DNA from: Rhododendron vialii
Lineage: Eukaryota > Streptophyta > Magnoliopsida > Ericales > Ericaceae
NCBI RefSeq assembly: GCF_030253575.1
Contig: NC_080561.1
Span: 8,590,501-8,654,500, forward strand
Reading direction: 5' to 3'
Length of the DNA: 64,000 nt
The notes under the pieces were generated by a model, which made no database searches, had not been told where the DNA came from, and saw only the letters and a list, made by a program, of their open reading frames with translations. The position numbers and the translations under genes were made by a program. Positions 35,565 through 47,829 of this stretch are shown one piece after another; the first letter of the stretch is position 1, and the number at the start of each line of letters is the position of its first letter.

Positions 35565-37338
35565 CACTACTACAATAAACTATAAAGATCACAGTTATTG
35601 GCCGTGATTGTAAGTTTTTCATCACGCTCTTGTTACCGTGATGGATTTAGGTATGATTGTAAGTCACTCTCTTTTATCACGGTTATAAACCGTGATTGAA
35701 AGAGAGAAACAATCACGGCCAAAGGGTGTGATCGTTTCTCTTTTATCACGGTTATAAGTCGTGATTGTTTCTCTTGGGTGTGATCATTTCTCTTTTCTGG
35801 GTGTGATTGTATGTCACTTTAGATCACGGTCTATAAACGTGATTGAAAGTTCAAAATTATCACACCACCATAAACTGAGATGAAAAACCATTGCCCGTGA
35901 TCTTTTCTTTGTATCTACTAGACCATATTTTCTTGTCATTGTCAAGTTTCAAACCCACGCACCCTTAGTTGATTTTCCAAATCCTTACCACTAAGCTAGC
36001 CAAGAACTTCTATTACATTAGGAAAACAAAAATATTTATATTTACTTCCTAAAGCGAGAAAACTTTCTTTTTTCCTTAAAATTTGTTGAATTTTTTGAAA
36101 TGCAATTAACATGATATAAAAATATATAAAAAAATACAAGTATAAACATTGTTTAAAAAATTTTAAAAATATGAAAACAGATCTTTTGCCAATCAAAATT
36201 AGTTGTTGGTCACCAAAAGATTTTTTTGGGGCGAAAAATTTAGTTTTAGCTAGTAAATTTAGTAGCGTGCGCTTTGTATTTCTATGAAAATTATCACAAT
36301 CTGCAGATTGTAACATTATGGACAAACTTTAGAATTTTTTTTTATAAACTAATTATTTCACATGGATTTTGTGCTGATATTGAATTTCAATTTCAATAGT
36401 GGCTTCTCAATTGGACTTTAATCCTTTTCAGATAAGGCTAAACCAGAATAATATAATTGCTTTTTTATCTAATGTGTTAAACGTATATTTGGAAGACATC
36501 CGAAATTACTAAATTTCACTACTACAGTAAACCGTAAAGATCACGGCTCGCCCACGTGAAAATCGGGCACTAGTGGAACAATACGCCTGTCGTCGAAAAA
36601 ACAACTGGGCACTGGTGGAACCCAGTTGTAGGATTTGCCTTCTCTCTCTCGATCTTTTTGGGCGTGAAGATGAAGATGAAACGTAAAGATTTTTTGGGAT
36701 GGGTGTAATTAGGGTTTATCTTCTTATTTTTTGTAAAAAAGAAAAAAAAGAACTTTGAAAAGTTCTTAAGCGACATCGTTTTTCTCACATAACTTTTCAA
36801 AATCTGCCTAAATGAGTACCAGCCAGCCTATGTGAAAATTTAGACTGCGCCAAATAGGTAGGCTTTTTATCTCGCCACAAGAGTGAGATCATTTATCTCA
36901 CTTTTTTTCGCGCTAAAGGTTTTTATCACACTACAAGGTTGAGGTCATTTCTCTTTTATCTCGCTACAAGAGCGAGATCTTTTATCTCATTCTTTTCTGC
37001 CCTAAAACCTTTATCACGCCACAATGGCGAGGTCTTTTCTCTTTTTTATTACGCCACAAGGGTGAGGTCTTTTCTCTTTTATCTCGCCACAAGAGCGAGA
37101 TCTTTTATTTCATTTTTTTCCGCCCTAAAATCATTTATCACGCCGCAAGGGTGAGATTGTTTTTCTTTTATCTCGCCGCACGGTCTTTTATTTCGCGCTA
37201 AAACTCACTTTTTATCTCAGCTTTGGATTTAAACTGAGATAAAAAAATTTAAGCATAATTTTTTATCACGCTTTTCACTGAAAACTGTGATCTTTGTAAA
37301 TCTCATTAATGTGATGCATGTTTATTATTGTAGTAGTG
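35565..37338. mobile_element. Non-autonomous CACTA (CMC/EnSpm) element, copy in unit 1
   Basis: Terminal inverted repeat CACTACTACAATAA at both ends. 3-bp flanks ACT/ACC here, and ACC on the left of the sister copy, point to ACC as the original target duplication. Left subterminal motifs are ATCACGGTTATAAACCGTGA; right subterminal motifs are TCTCGCCACAAGAGCGAGAT repeats. A second internal terminus (CACTACTACAGTAAAC) occurs at 36517. No transposase. Confidence 0.85.
36860..37210. repeat. CACTA subterminal repeat cluster
   Basis: Repeated hairpin-like units TCTCGCCACAAGAGCGAGA and TTATCACGCCACAA..GGTGAG spaced about 40-45 bp. Frames across it (LATRARSFISFFSALK repeats) are by-products. Equivalent cluster at about 40005-40350 in unit 2. 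Confidence 0.8.
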
Positions 37339-37920
37339 ACCTTTCATTTACCAAATCAACATTTTCAAAATCGTTTTAACACAACCAACATCGGTTCTGC
37401 CGCGCCGGTTTCTCGAGTATCCTCACAATGGTTCTGTTACGTCGGGTTCCCATTGGCACACAAAAACATTGAATTGGCTTTGGTTCCCCTCTCCACGGAT
37501 AACCAATCCACAATTCAAAACCCTCGGTTCCATCGCTCCGGGTTTTCGAGTATCCCACAATAGTTCCACCGCTCCGGGTTCCCATTTGGGTTTTCGAAAA
37601 TCATTAAAACAATTGCTTTGGCTCCTCTCCGCGGATAACCAAACCATAATTCATCCCTCGGTTCCGCCGCTCCGGGTTCCCATTGGGTTTTCGAAAAACA
37701 CACACACACACCACACAATGACTACCATGTTCGGCCATATTGCGGTTTTCAAACCGTTTCTTGCCTTTAACACACCATAGGTGTCATATCTTTATTTTCT
37801 CGATTTTTGTGTCACGTTGCATGCATAGACTCCGCGGTAGGACTTTTCACGTACGTAGATATAAATTAGTTTGATAAGATATTGAAAGGTATATCAATAT
37901 CTTTTGATATAACTATTGTT

Positions 37921-40900
37921 TATTCTCGCAAACAATAGTTTGATAAGATATTGAAAGGTATATCAAAATTGAATTTTGTATTATAAAATGGACGGTGGCT
38001 TATCAAATGGATGGTCTGAATGTCTGCTTTAAAGTTAAATTGTCAATGATCGTCTAGTTTATAAACGCAAATTCAATTTTTTATATATCTATCGATATCC
38101 GATCAACTTGATTTTTTTGCGTGAATAGACAACTTTACAAACCCTACAAAATGACCGATTACTACAATCGACGACTTGTTGCCATCAAGGCCTCACATCT
38201 TTAAAATTGTAACGCCTCGAATTTTGAGAACGTTAAATAAACGATTTCATTGAAAAGCTAAATAGAGTCTGGCTCATTATTACATCATATCTCTCATGGG
38301 AGTACTTTTATTACACAAGGGAAGGGAAACTAAGGTTCCTAACTACAGCTCCGCCTACTCTTCCATTCTAGCCAGTTCTTCGGCTCCAAAAGCTTTCAAG
38401 GTGTGCAGCTCACCCTGTTCATCTACCAAGTCTGACACATTATACCAGCGTCGCCGCCGATATAATATGTCAGGGTCACCAAAGGTAACACCGTGAGTTA
38501 CAAAAGCTCAATAGAATCACCCATACCCACAAACCCTTAACTTTCAAACAATAGATCACAAATTTAATGATTTCCACATAATTCATGCATATTTGACAAA
38601 AACAGTTAACAATGATACATCCACATTCACTGTCCAAACTAACGTAGGTGTCTTTGATTTCCTGAGTTTCTCCTACGTGACATTTCGTAGACCATGTCAC
38701 TATTTTCACCCACTACTACAATAAACTATAAAGATCAAAGCTATTGGCCGTGATTGTAAGTTTTTCATCACGCTTTTGTTACCATGATGGATTTGGGTAT
38801 GATTGTAAGTCACTCTCTTTTATCACGGTTATAAACCGTGATTGAAAGAGAGAAACAATCACGACCAAAAGGTGTGATCGTTTCTCTTTTATCACGGTTA
38901 TAAGCCGTGATTGTTTCTCTTGGGCGTGATTATTTCTCTTTTCTGGGTGTGATTGTACGTCACTTTAGATCACGGTCTATAAACGTGATTGAAAGTTCAA
39001 AATGATCACACCACCATAAACTGAGATGGAAAATCATTGCGCGTGATCTTTTCTTTGTATCTATTAGACCATCTTTTCTTGTCATTGTCAAGTTTCGAAC
39101 CTACGCACCCTTAGTTGATTTTTCAAGTCCTTACCACTAAGCTAGCCAAGAACTTCTATTACATTAGAAAAACAAAAATATTTATATTTACTTCCTAAAG
39201 TGAGAAAACTTTCTTTTTTCCTTAAAATTTGTTGAATTTTTTGAAATGCAATTAACATGATATTAAAATATATAAAAAAATACAAGTATAAACATTGTTT
39301 AAAAAAATTTTAAAATATGAAAACAGATCTTTTGCTGATCAAAATTAGTTATTGGTCACTAAAAAAAATTTTTGGGGTGAAAAATTTAGTTTTAGCTAGT
39401 AAATTTAGTAGTGTGCGCTTTGTATTTCTATGAAAATTATCACAACCTGCAGATTGTAATATTATGGACAAACTTTAGAAATTTTTTTTTATAAACTAAT
39501 TATTTCATATGGATTTTGTGCTTATATTGAATTTCAATTTCAATGGTGGCTTCTCAATTGGATTTTAATCCTTTTTAGATAAGGCTAAGCCAGAATAATA
39601 TAATTGTTTTTTTACCTAATGTGTCAAACGTATACTTGGAAGACATCCGAAATTACTAAATTTTACTACTACAGTAAACCGTAAAGATCACGGCTCGCCC
39701 ACGTGAAAATCGGGCACTAGTGGAACAGTCTGCCCGTCGTCAAAAAAACAACTGGGCACTGGTGGAACTCAGTTGTAGGATTTGCCTTCTCTCTCTCTCT
39801 CTCTCGATCTTTTTGGGTGTGAAGATGAAGATGAAACGTAAAGATTTTTTGGGATGGGTGTAATTAGGGTTTATCTTCTTACCTTTTGTAAAAAAGAAAA
39901 AAAAAGAACTTTGAAAAATTCTTAAGCGACGTCGTTTTTCTCACATAACTTTTCAAAGTCTGCCTAAATGAGTATCAGCCCGTCCATGTGAAAATTTAGA
40001 CTGCGCCAAATATGTAGGCTTTTTATCTCGCCACAAGAATGAGATCATTTATCTCACTATTTTTCGCGCTAAAGGTTTTTATCACGCTACAAGGTTGAAG
40101 TCATTTCTCTTTTATCTCGCCACAAGAGCGAGATCTTTTATCTCATTTTTTTCCGCCTTAAAACCTTTATCACGCCACAAGGGTGATGTCTTTTCTCTTT
40201 TTTATCACACCACAAGGGTGATGTCTTTTCTCTTTTATCTCGCCACAAGAGCGAGATCTTTTATCTCATTTTTTTCCACCCTAAAATCATTTATCACGCA
40301 GCAAGGGTGAGGTTGTTTTTCTTTTATCTCGCCGCACGAACGAGGTCTTTTATTTTGCGCTAAAACCCACTTTTCATCTCAGCTTTGGATTTAAACTGAG
40401 ATAAAAAAATTTAAGCACAATTTTTTATCACACTTTTCACTGAAAACTGTGATCTTTGTAAATCTCCTTAATGTGATGCATATCTATTATTGTAGTAGTG
40501 ACATTTCATTTACCAAATCAATATTTCCAAAATCGTTTTAACACACCCAACATCGATTCCGCCGCGCCGGTCTCTCAAGTATCCTCACAATGGTTCTGTT
40601 ACGTCGGGTTCCCATTGGCACACAAAAACATTGAATTGGCTTTGGTTCCTCTCCACGGATATATAACCAATCCACAATTCAAAACTCTCGGTTCCGCCGC
40701 TCCGGGTTCCCATTTGGGTTTTCGAAAATCATTAAAACAATTGCATTGGCTCCTCTCCGCGGATAACCAAACCATAATTCATTCCTCGGTTCCGCCGCTC
40801 TGGGTTCCCATTGGGTTTTCGAAAAACACACACACACCACACAATAGGCTACCATGTTCGGCCATATTGCGGTTTTCAAATCGTTTCTTGCCTTTAACAC

Positions 40901-40993
40901 ACCCTAGGTGTCATGTCTCTATTTTCTCGATTTTTGTGTCACGTTGCATGCATAGACTCCGTGGTTGGACTTTTCACGTACGTAGATATAAAT
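37921..40993. repeat. Tandem segmental duplication, unit 2
   Basis: Second copy of 34776-37866. This copy runs on without a break into the rest of the solo LTR, so it holds the original right-hand continuation. Confidence 0.92.
38711..40500. mobile_element. Non-autonomous CACTA element, copy in unit 2
   Basis: Same element as 35565-37338, duplicated together with its surroundings rather than by transposition. It lies inside the solo LTR. Confidence 0.85.
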
Positions 40994-42042
40994 CATTCAT
41001 TGTAATCTTGAAATTAAACTAGCAAGATCATTCAACTCTATAATACTAATCATGCTCAAATCACAACTTAAAGCATAACGCCACATGTACGGACGCCTTT
41101 GGAGTGAAAATCACTTATGCTTTATCACTCAACAAATAATACAAACAATTCACGTATACATGCTCATACTTCCATTAGCAAAAATAAGTTTGTTGACTAT
41201 CATGCATTCCAAACATTATAAGTGACAGATCACCTTATCTACTTAGAGAAAAACGGTTAAGGATATTCTATTTTATGCCTTGAACTAGAGAGTAAGGGCA
41301 TTCTACTTTCCAACATACGATTCTACGCTATACGTGGGGTTAGTGGACAAAGGACTCTACCTTTCTTCTTGGCGGTAGTGACGATTGCGAAAAGTAAGTT
41401 GTCTATCGGACGGAGTAACTTCCTACGGTAAGCTTCCGGTAGCTTCGAAAGAGAAGGGTTTCTCTCGAAACTAAATCTTGACCAATACCACTAAAACTTT
41501 TGGATCGAGAGGGTGGTCGAGTGGTGGTTTAGTGACGGCTTTGGATGAGTTTCAAGAAGAACTTCAAGAAAAACTCAAGAACGCCAAGAACAAGAAAGAA
41601 CAAAATAAGAACTCAAGAATTTCTAAAGAGGGAAGTTGAAAGGTTGGAATGTGTGAGTTTAATGGCAAGGATGTGGTGCTATTTATAGCAAAAGTTTTGG
41701 CTATTACCCAAAGAATAAAATTTTTCCTAGCAATTATTATCCAATAGATAAATGGGCAAGGTATGGCCTTGTCTTGTCCTACGTTAATGTTGCTTGCAAG
41801 AAAGAACATAATAATGACTAGGATTTTGTTCATAAATGCCTAGATATTAGGCTTAGGTATAGCCTTCCATGTATGGTCAATCCTAGTCTAGGTTTGTAGT
41901 GAAAATCTAGGATGATCAAAGGCTAGGATTCTATGCTTGAAATTGACTAGAAATGGGTTGTCATGAAGTACTTAGGTTAAGTGTGAAGTTGGTCAAAAAG
42001 AGTTAACTTGTTTGAGTGTACAAAATCACATGCACACACGTA

Positions 42043-42054
42043 CACACACACACA

Positions 42055-42096
<42 letters not shown>

Positions 42097-42205
42097 CTCT
42101 CCCCTCTCTCTCTCCCTCTCTTCCTCCCCCCCTCTCTCTCTCTCTCTCTCTCTCGGCCTCTTCCCTCTCTCTCTCTCCCTCTCTTCCTCCCCCCCCCCTC
42201 TCTCA
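42043..42205. repeat. Compound (CA)n/(CT)n microsatellite
   Basis: CA run followed by CT runs broken by CCCC tracts, inside the solo LTR. All frames here are low-complexity. Confidence 0.95.
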
Positions 42206-43117
42206 ATAGTACTAGGTATATATATGTATATATCTACATATATGGTTATATATGAGTACACTTAGGTACTAAATAGTCTAGGATGAGAGGTGATGAGTGA
42301 CAAGGCTTAGGTTGCTTCTTTTGGAAGCAAAAAGATGACTTCTTTTGGTAATAAAATGATGGCATGAGTTGTCTTGTCAAATATATAAATACATAGGCAA
42401 ATCTAGCTTCTATTATCCAAGGGACAAAAATTCCCCTAACATTTATTATCCAATGGGTAAAGTAATAATGATGATGACTAAGGTTGAAATGACTAGATAT
42501 GGAGTATAATGATAATCTCTCTAGGTCTAAAAAGTTCAATTAGGGTTGGAGGGATTCATAAGGCTCAAAGACGGTCAAAAAGGTCCATCTAAGGTTAGAG
42601 AATTGTAACTAGGTGGATTGGTGGTTCGGTTTCTCCAACTAATCGGTTAGAAACTAACTATACTTGCCATGTAGGATTTCTCGCCAAGAAATATAAATTT
42701 TGAGGACTAAAATCTAATTATGACGGATTATTAGAAATTAAAAAGAATTTTAAAAGTAAAAACAAGCAATTAAAATAAAATTTAAATATTTAATGAAATT
42801 TTTATTTACCGAAAATCAGGGTCGTTACAAAAATCGTACCCAATACACAATATGTTAGCTTTAAAACCACAAGCTCAATTTTTTTTTTTTGGCAAACTTA
42901 TGCGAGAGATATATTCGAGTGGGAATCTTATTTTTGACCAACACATAATGAAGAAGGATCGTTGCCAGCATATTTGCATTTTAATTCGAATTATGGTGCT
43001 TAAAATAACTATTTCTTTGTGTGTGGGCTTTATGTAGGCGGTGCACAGAAAAATCCTAAAAAGGGTAAAACATGCGTTTTGCCTGTGCCGACTGCTGGAC
43101 AATGGCGAGGCCTGTCT

Positions 43118-43315
43118 GGACGGGATTTCCAGAACCTCAGGTCTTCAATCCTCTTCACCGAACGGACATCATAGACGGAATTTCCAGAACCTCAGGTCTT
43201 CAATCCTCTTCACTGAACGGACGTCTTCAATCCTCTTCACCGAACGGACGTCATAGACAGGATTTCTAGAACCTCAGGTCTTCCATCCTCTTCACCGGAC
43301 GGACGTCATGACTCC
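43118..43315 (+). repeat. Local tandem repeat, about 60-bp unit
   Basis: GGAATTTCCAGAACCTCAGG-type starts, then CTTCAATCCTCTTCACCGAA and CGGACGTCAT, recur three to four times with partial units. Function unknown; not obviously coding. Confidence 0.85.
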
Positions 43316-43752
43316 TGTCTGGACAGAATTTGCTGAAGCTGATCGTCTCCATAGCTCAACAGGACCACCATTTCATTTATGAGATTGATGTCACATTTAG
43401 ATTAGCCACTCATCTAATTGGCAATCCAACTACCCTACCTTTTGCTAGTGGATGCATGTATTGAGGGCAGCATTCTAACTAATTATATAACCACCGGCCT
43501 ATCTAGCTAGGTGCGATCCTGCATGGAGGGCTGCCCCTTCATTAATTAGGGTCAGTTCTTACGGCCGGGAAAAAAATGTTTCAAATTAACGTTTCATAAA
43601 CTTTCATTTGCACGATAGTATCTCAAAAATTAGTGTATTTGGAGATTCTCAACCCTTCCCCAAACCACCAATTGTCCTTGTTGAAACTAGTAGCTGAGAA
43701 GCTAACGCATGCATTTGGATATTCGAATGTGGTGCGGACGTGCGGTGGTTTC

Positions 43753-44968
43753 TGTTGCGGAAACAAAGGACCAAACCAGAACACAAACACATATACAAAC
43801 ACAGAGACAAAGATTTACGTGGTTCCCCAAAATCGGGTACGTCCACGGGAGAGGGCCGACGAATTTCTATTATAGAGGAAGAGGAGGATTACAAAATCAC
43901 TCAAACTCACACTCACTCATAGACTGATACAAATGCATACATATGCTGCTCTCAAACTCTCTCTGATTTTCAGATGCTCTATCATTCTCTTTTTGACAGA
44001 GCCTCCTAGGATGAGCTCGGCTCCCTCCCGAAGGAGGAGCCCTCACGCTGCTCTACTCTCTCTACACTACCTCACTCTCCTCTCTGGTCTCTCACTCAAG
44101 AGAGATACAAAACCATGGAGCAAAGCTCCCAATTTATAGGCAAAACCCAAACCGTGGTTTAAATGCTACGCTTGTGGCATTGACTCCAGTATCCACGCCT
44201 AAGATTTTCCAAATCTTTGCCAATCTTCAACAACACATAGCTGATCTTTCCATTGTCAAGAAAGGCTGCCCATCTTTATCCAATCTTTGACCAATGAGAG
44301 AATTGGAGCCACACTTCAGCAGCCCATGTGCTGATTTCAACAATCTCCACCTTGACGACAATTCTCCAAAGGTCCGATGCTGCCCCCAAATACAATCCAA
44401 AATCAGAACAAACAGACTCTCTACAAACTCGAACAAACAAAGAGAGACAAGAGAGCAAACTATAGAAGCAAACAACAGTGCTCTCAAAACAGAACAAACA
44501 AACAGACTGACTGCAGATAACAGATGCTCTTAACAAATTCAGAATACCGGAACAAACCAACAGAAGAGCCAGATTTTCGAAGTCTTCGAGTAAACTTCAG
44601 AACAGATTCGGACAAGTCGCGCGACAACTCAAAAGTCCCGGCAACAGATTCATATACAAATTCAGATGCTTGACCCACATCAAGCCAAATGCTCAACCTC
44701 GATTGAGCCAGGCGCCCCAGAGGCGCATGCACCCCGAAGGTGCTTAACATTGAATCAGGTGGACTGAGCTTGAACCACCATCAAACTCACTCCCAATAAC
44801 TTCAGCGGACAGATCTGCAGTAGATTCAAAATCAAATTCCCCAATAACGGTGGCAGCTCCACCTTCAGCTTTACTCACACACACACAGTGCACACACTGC
44901 ACTTTTCATACAACAAGGGGAAGTGATCCCCTGTGGTCACACCCACCCACTAAGGGTGTACCCCAACA
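43753..44968 (-). repeat. LTR (3' in element orientation)
   Basis: 1216-bp terminal repeat, same as 46476-47691. Confidence 0.95.
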
Positions 44969-46475
44969 ATCACCCCCTACACCCGAGTGGGGTAATCGTT
45001 GAATCCGCAGCGTTGTCTGACTGCAATCCGCCACTCTAGCACCACAGCTATCCCCTGCTCACACCAGAGGCTCCACTCGCCAGATAATCTCACACATCAC
45101 CTACGAGGAGGCTAAAACAACCCAGCTAGATATCCGTGACTCATATCGGCAACACCGCCGATACATTGCACCCCCTCAACCGAGTGCTCCGCATCCAAAC
45201 CCGAATGCTCCACATCCCAATCCCGAGATGTCCGCAGCAAAGTCCATTTCTATCCGCGCTCCTCTGCTGCTTGAGCGCCCGCATCACCCCCTGGATGCTG
45301 TAATCCGCGTTCGTCAATCCCGTTCTGCCCCTCTAGTCAAGCGCCTGTGTCACTGCTAGCCATCAGAAGTTTCACCACCCCCACACCGGAAGTGTATCTA
45401 CCAACTGACCGAGTGTCTCCTTGCAAGACCAGATCTTCCGCGGCTGAACCCCGAACGCACCGTGCCCAATCACAGAGCACAAAATCCGATTGAACCAGAC
45501 TGCTTCCGATCACTGTCAATCATCTCCGCAAACCAATGCACTAGTGAGCGCCTGTGTCACTACCAACCCGAGTGTATCCTTGCTCACTAGCTCCGCGCAT
45601 GTTTGCCTCGATCAACCTCCGATCTCTGCAAGTCTGCTCCGCTAAGCGCTCGCACCGGCCTAGGAGCCCCCAATCCGAAAATGGAGCCCGCGGTTGCGTC
45701 CGGAACGTCGAGATAGTCAAAATCGACTAATCATACGCGAAAAACGGAGTCCGAATGGCCCCGAAATCGCAAAAAAACAAAACTGGCAGTTTGACCATTG
45801 ACCAGCCACTGTACCGCTGACTGGACTGCCACGTCATCGTTGACCGGCTGACGTGGACAGTTGACCGCTGACGTGTCACCAAAATGGGACCCTTCTTGCT
45901 GACGTGGCACCGCCACGTGGTCGATGACGTGGCTGCTTACTGGGCCGCTGACTCATCGCCTAGTCAGCGTTGACCGCCCATGTGGCGTTGACCACACACG
46001 CCTGGCGTGTGCCAGCGTGTGCCCAACATGTGCTGGCGTGTGCCAGCCCAACTCCTGCGCGTGCGTCTCACGCGCCGCGTAGATCTGACGCGCGTCCGCG
46101 CGCCCCACCTTTGACCGGCGCGTGCTCGCTCCTCCGGCCACCTCCGACGACGTTCCGACCACCGTTGTGATCGTCTCAACAATCCGAATTTGGGTCTTTG
46201 ATCAAAAAAAATTTCCGATCACTTTTCGGAACTGGGTTCTATCTGGACAGAACTCGCGGTGAACACGCCGCCGTCGAACGGAGTGTTCTGCTTCTGTGGT
46301 GCTCGGTTCGCGACGGGCCTTGGTGCGTTGGAATCGTCTCGGAGAGACGCACGAGACTCAGTGATCAAACTGAGTTTTTGATCAGAATTCCGTGACTGTA
46401 ATTTTCTGGACAGAAACGGAAAACAGAGCCGAAACAGAGTTTGTGTTCTTGGTAACCAAATGCTCTGATACCAAT

Positions 46476-47691
46476 TGTTGCGGAAACAAAGGACCAAACC
46501 AGAACACAAACACATATACAAACACAGAGACAAAGATTTACGTGGTTCCCCAAAATCGGGTACGTCCACGGGAGAGGGCCGACGAATTTCTATTATAGAG
46601 GAAGAGGAGGATTACAAAATCACTCAAACTCACACTCACTCATAGACTGATACAAATGCATACATATGCTGCTCTCAAACTCTCTCTGATTTTCAGATGC
46701 TCTATCATTCTCTTTTTGACAGAGCCTCCTAGGATGAGCTCGGCTCCCTCCCGAAGGAGGAGCCCTCACGCTGCTCTACTCTCTCTACACTACCTCACTC
46801 TCCTCTCTGGTCTCTCACTCAAGAGAGATACAAAACCATGGAGCAAAGCTCCCAATTTATAGGCAAAACCCAAACCGTGGTTTAAATGCTACGCTTGTGG
46901 CATTGACTCCAGTATCCACGCCTAAGATTTTCCAAATCTTTGCCAATCTTCAACAACACATAGCTGATCTTTCCATTGTCAAGAAAGGCTGCCCATCTTT
47001 ATCCAATCTTTGACCAATGAGAGAATTGGAGCCACACTTCAGCAGCCCATGTGCTGATTTCAACAATCTCCACCTTGACGACAATTCTCCAAAGGTCCGA
47101 TGCTGCCCCCAAATACAATCCAAAATCAGAACAAACAGACTCTCTACAAACTCGAACAAACAAAGAGAGACAAGAGAGCAAACTATAGAAGCAAACAACA
47201 GTGCTCTCAAAACAGAACAAACAAACAGACTGACTGCAGATAACAGATGCTCTTAACAAATTCAGAATACCGGAACAAACCAACAGAAGAGCCAGATTTT
47301 CGAAGTCTTCGAGTAAACTTCAGAACAGATTCGGACAAGTCGCGCGACAACTCAAAAGTCCCGGCAACAGATTCATATACAAATTCAGATGCTTGACCCA
47401 CATCAAGCCAAATGCTCAACCTCGATTGAGCCAGGCGCCCCAGAGGCGCATGCACCCCGAAGGTGCTTAACATTGAATCAGGTGGACTGAGCTTGAACCA
47501 CCATCAAACTCACTCCCAATAACTTCAGCGGACAGATCTGCAGTAGATTCAAAATCAAATTCCCCAATAACGGTGGCAGCTCCACCTTCAGCTTTACTCA
47601 CACACACACAGTGCACACACTGCACTTTTCATACAACAAGGGGAAGTGATCCCCTGTGGTCACACCCACCCACTAAGGGTGTACCCCAACA
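46476..47691 (-). repeat. LTR (5' in element orientation)
   Basis: 1216-bp terminal repeat next to the primer-binding site. Confidence 0.95.
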
Positions 47692-47756
47692 GTTTCATGA
47701 GGGGTGGCCACCAAGAACTCTCTCTCTCTCTCTCTGTTTCATGAGGGGTGGCCACC

Positions 47757-47790
<34 letters not shown>
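47692..47790 (+). repeat. Tandem duplication with CT tract next to the LTR element
   Basis: GTTTCATGAGGGGTGGCCAC followed by CAAGAA and CT repeats occurs twice. The first copy starts at the target duplication GTTTC, so the host site was probably already duplicated before insertion. Confidence 0.9.
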
Positions 47791-47829
47791 CGGGCTTAAA
47801 AAAAAACTAAAAGTCACTCACTTGGTTTA

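Larger units (their letters stand above)
34776..37866. repeat. Tandem segmental duplication, unit 1
   Basis: Matches 37921-40993 with a constant offset near 3145 bp. In the first 260 bp about 6 differences are seen (roughly 97 % identity). It contains 287 bp of host flank, the edge and part of a solo LTR, and a CACTA element. A 54-bp joint (37867-37920) separates the units and repeats GATAAGATATTGAAAGGTAT. Confidence 0.92.
38208..42829 (-). mobile_element. Solo LTR, Ty3/gypsy chromovirus-like, with CACTA insertion
   Basis: Edges TGTAACGCC (38208) and GTCGTTACA (42829), flanked by perfect 5-bp duplications AAAAT (38203-38207, 42830-42834). Read on the minus strand it has a TATA-type GCTATAAATAGC near 41690, a leader, and the phrase TTGAGC...CTCACGG shared with the LTR ending at 10065. 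Without the CACTA insert it is about 2.8 kb. No internal region or coding sequence. Fossil left by LTR-LTR recombination. Confidence 0.8.
43753..47691 (-). mobile_element. Young non-autonomous LTR retrotransposon (3.9 kb)
   Basis: Two direct repeats of 1216 bp (43753-44968 and 46476-47691) begin TGTTGCGG and end CCCCAACA, with constant offset 2723 and no difference seen by eye. GTTTC flanks both sides (43748-43752, 47692-47696). The primer-binding site TGGTATCAGAGC (tRNA-Met type) lies on the minus strand at 46462-46473 and a purine tract abuts 44969, so the element points left. Each LTR has a minus-strand CTATAAATTGG TATA-type box. The 1.5-kb interior has no gag or pol. It looks structurally complete as a coding-less element needing helper proteins. 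Superfamily uncertain, Copia-like by LTR ends. Confidence 0.95.

Noticed and set aside
36939-37154. Repeat-containing frame (FYLATRARSFISFF units)
   Set aside because: Tandem CACTA subterminal repeats; the equivalent frame appears in the other copy only because the segment is duplicated.
35560-40500. CRISPR-like regularly spaced repeats
   Set aside because: The spaced hairpins are CACTA subterminal motifs in a plant nuclear setting, with no spacers of constant length and no cas genes.
43933-47473. Paired frames duplicated about 2.7 kb apart
   Set aside because: Identical because they are in the two LTRs; no protein features.
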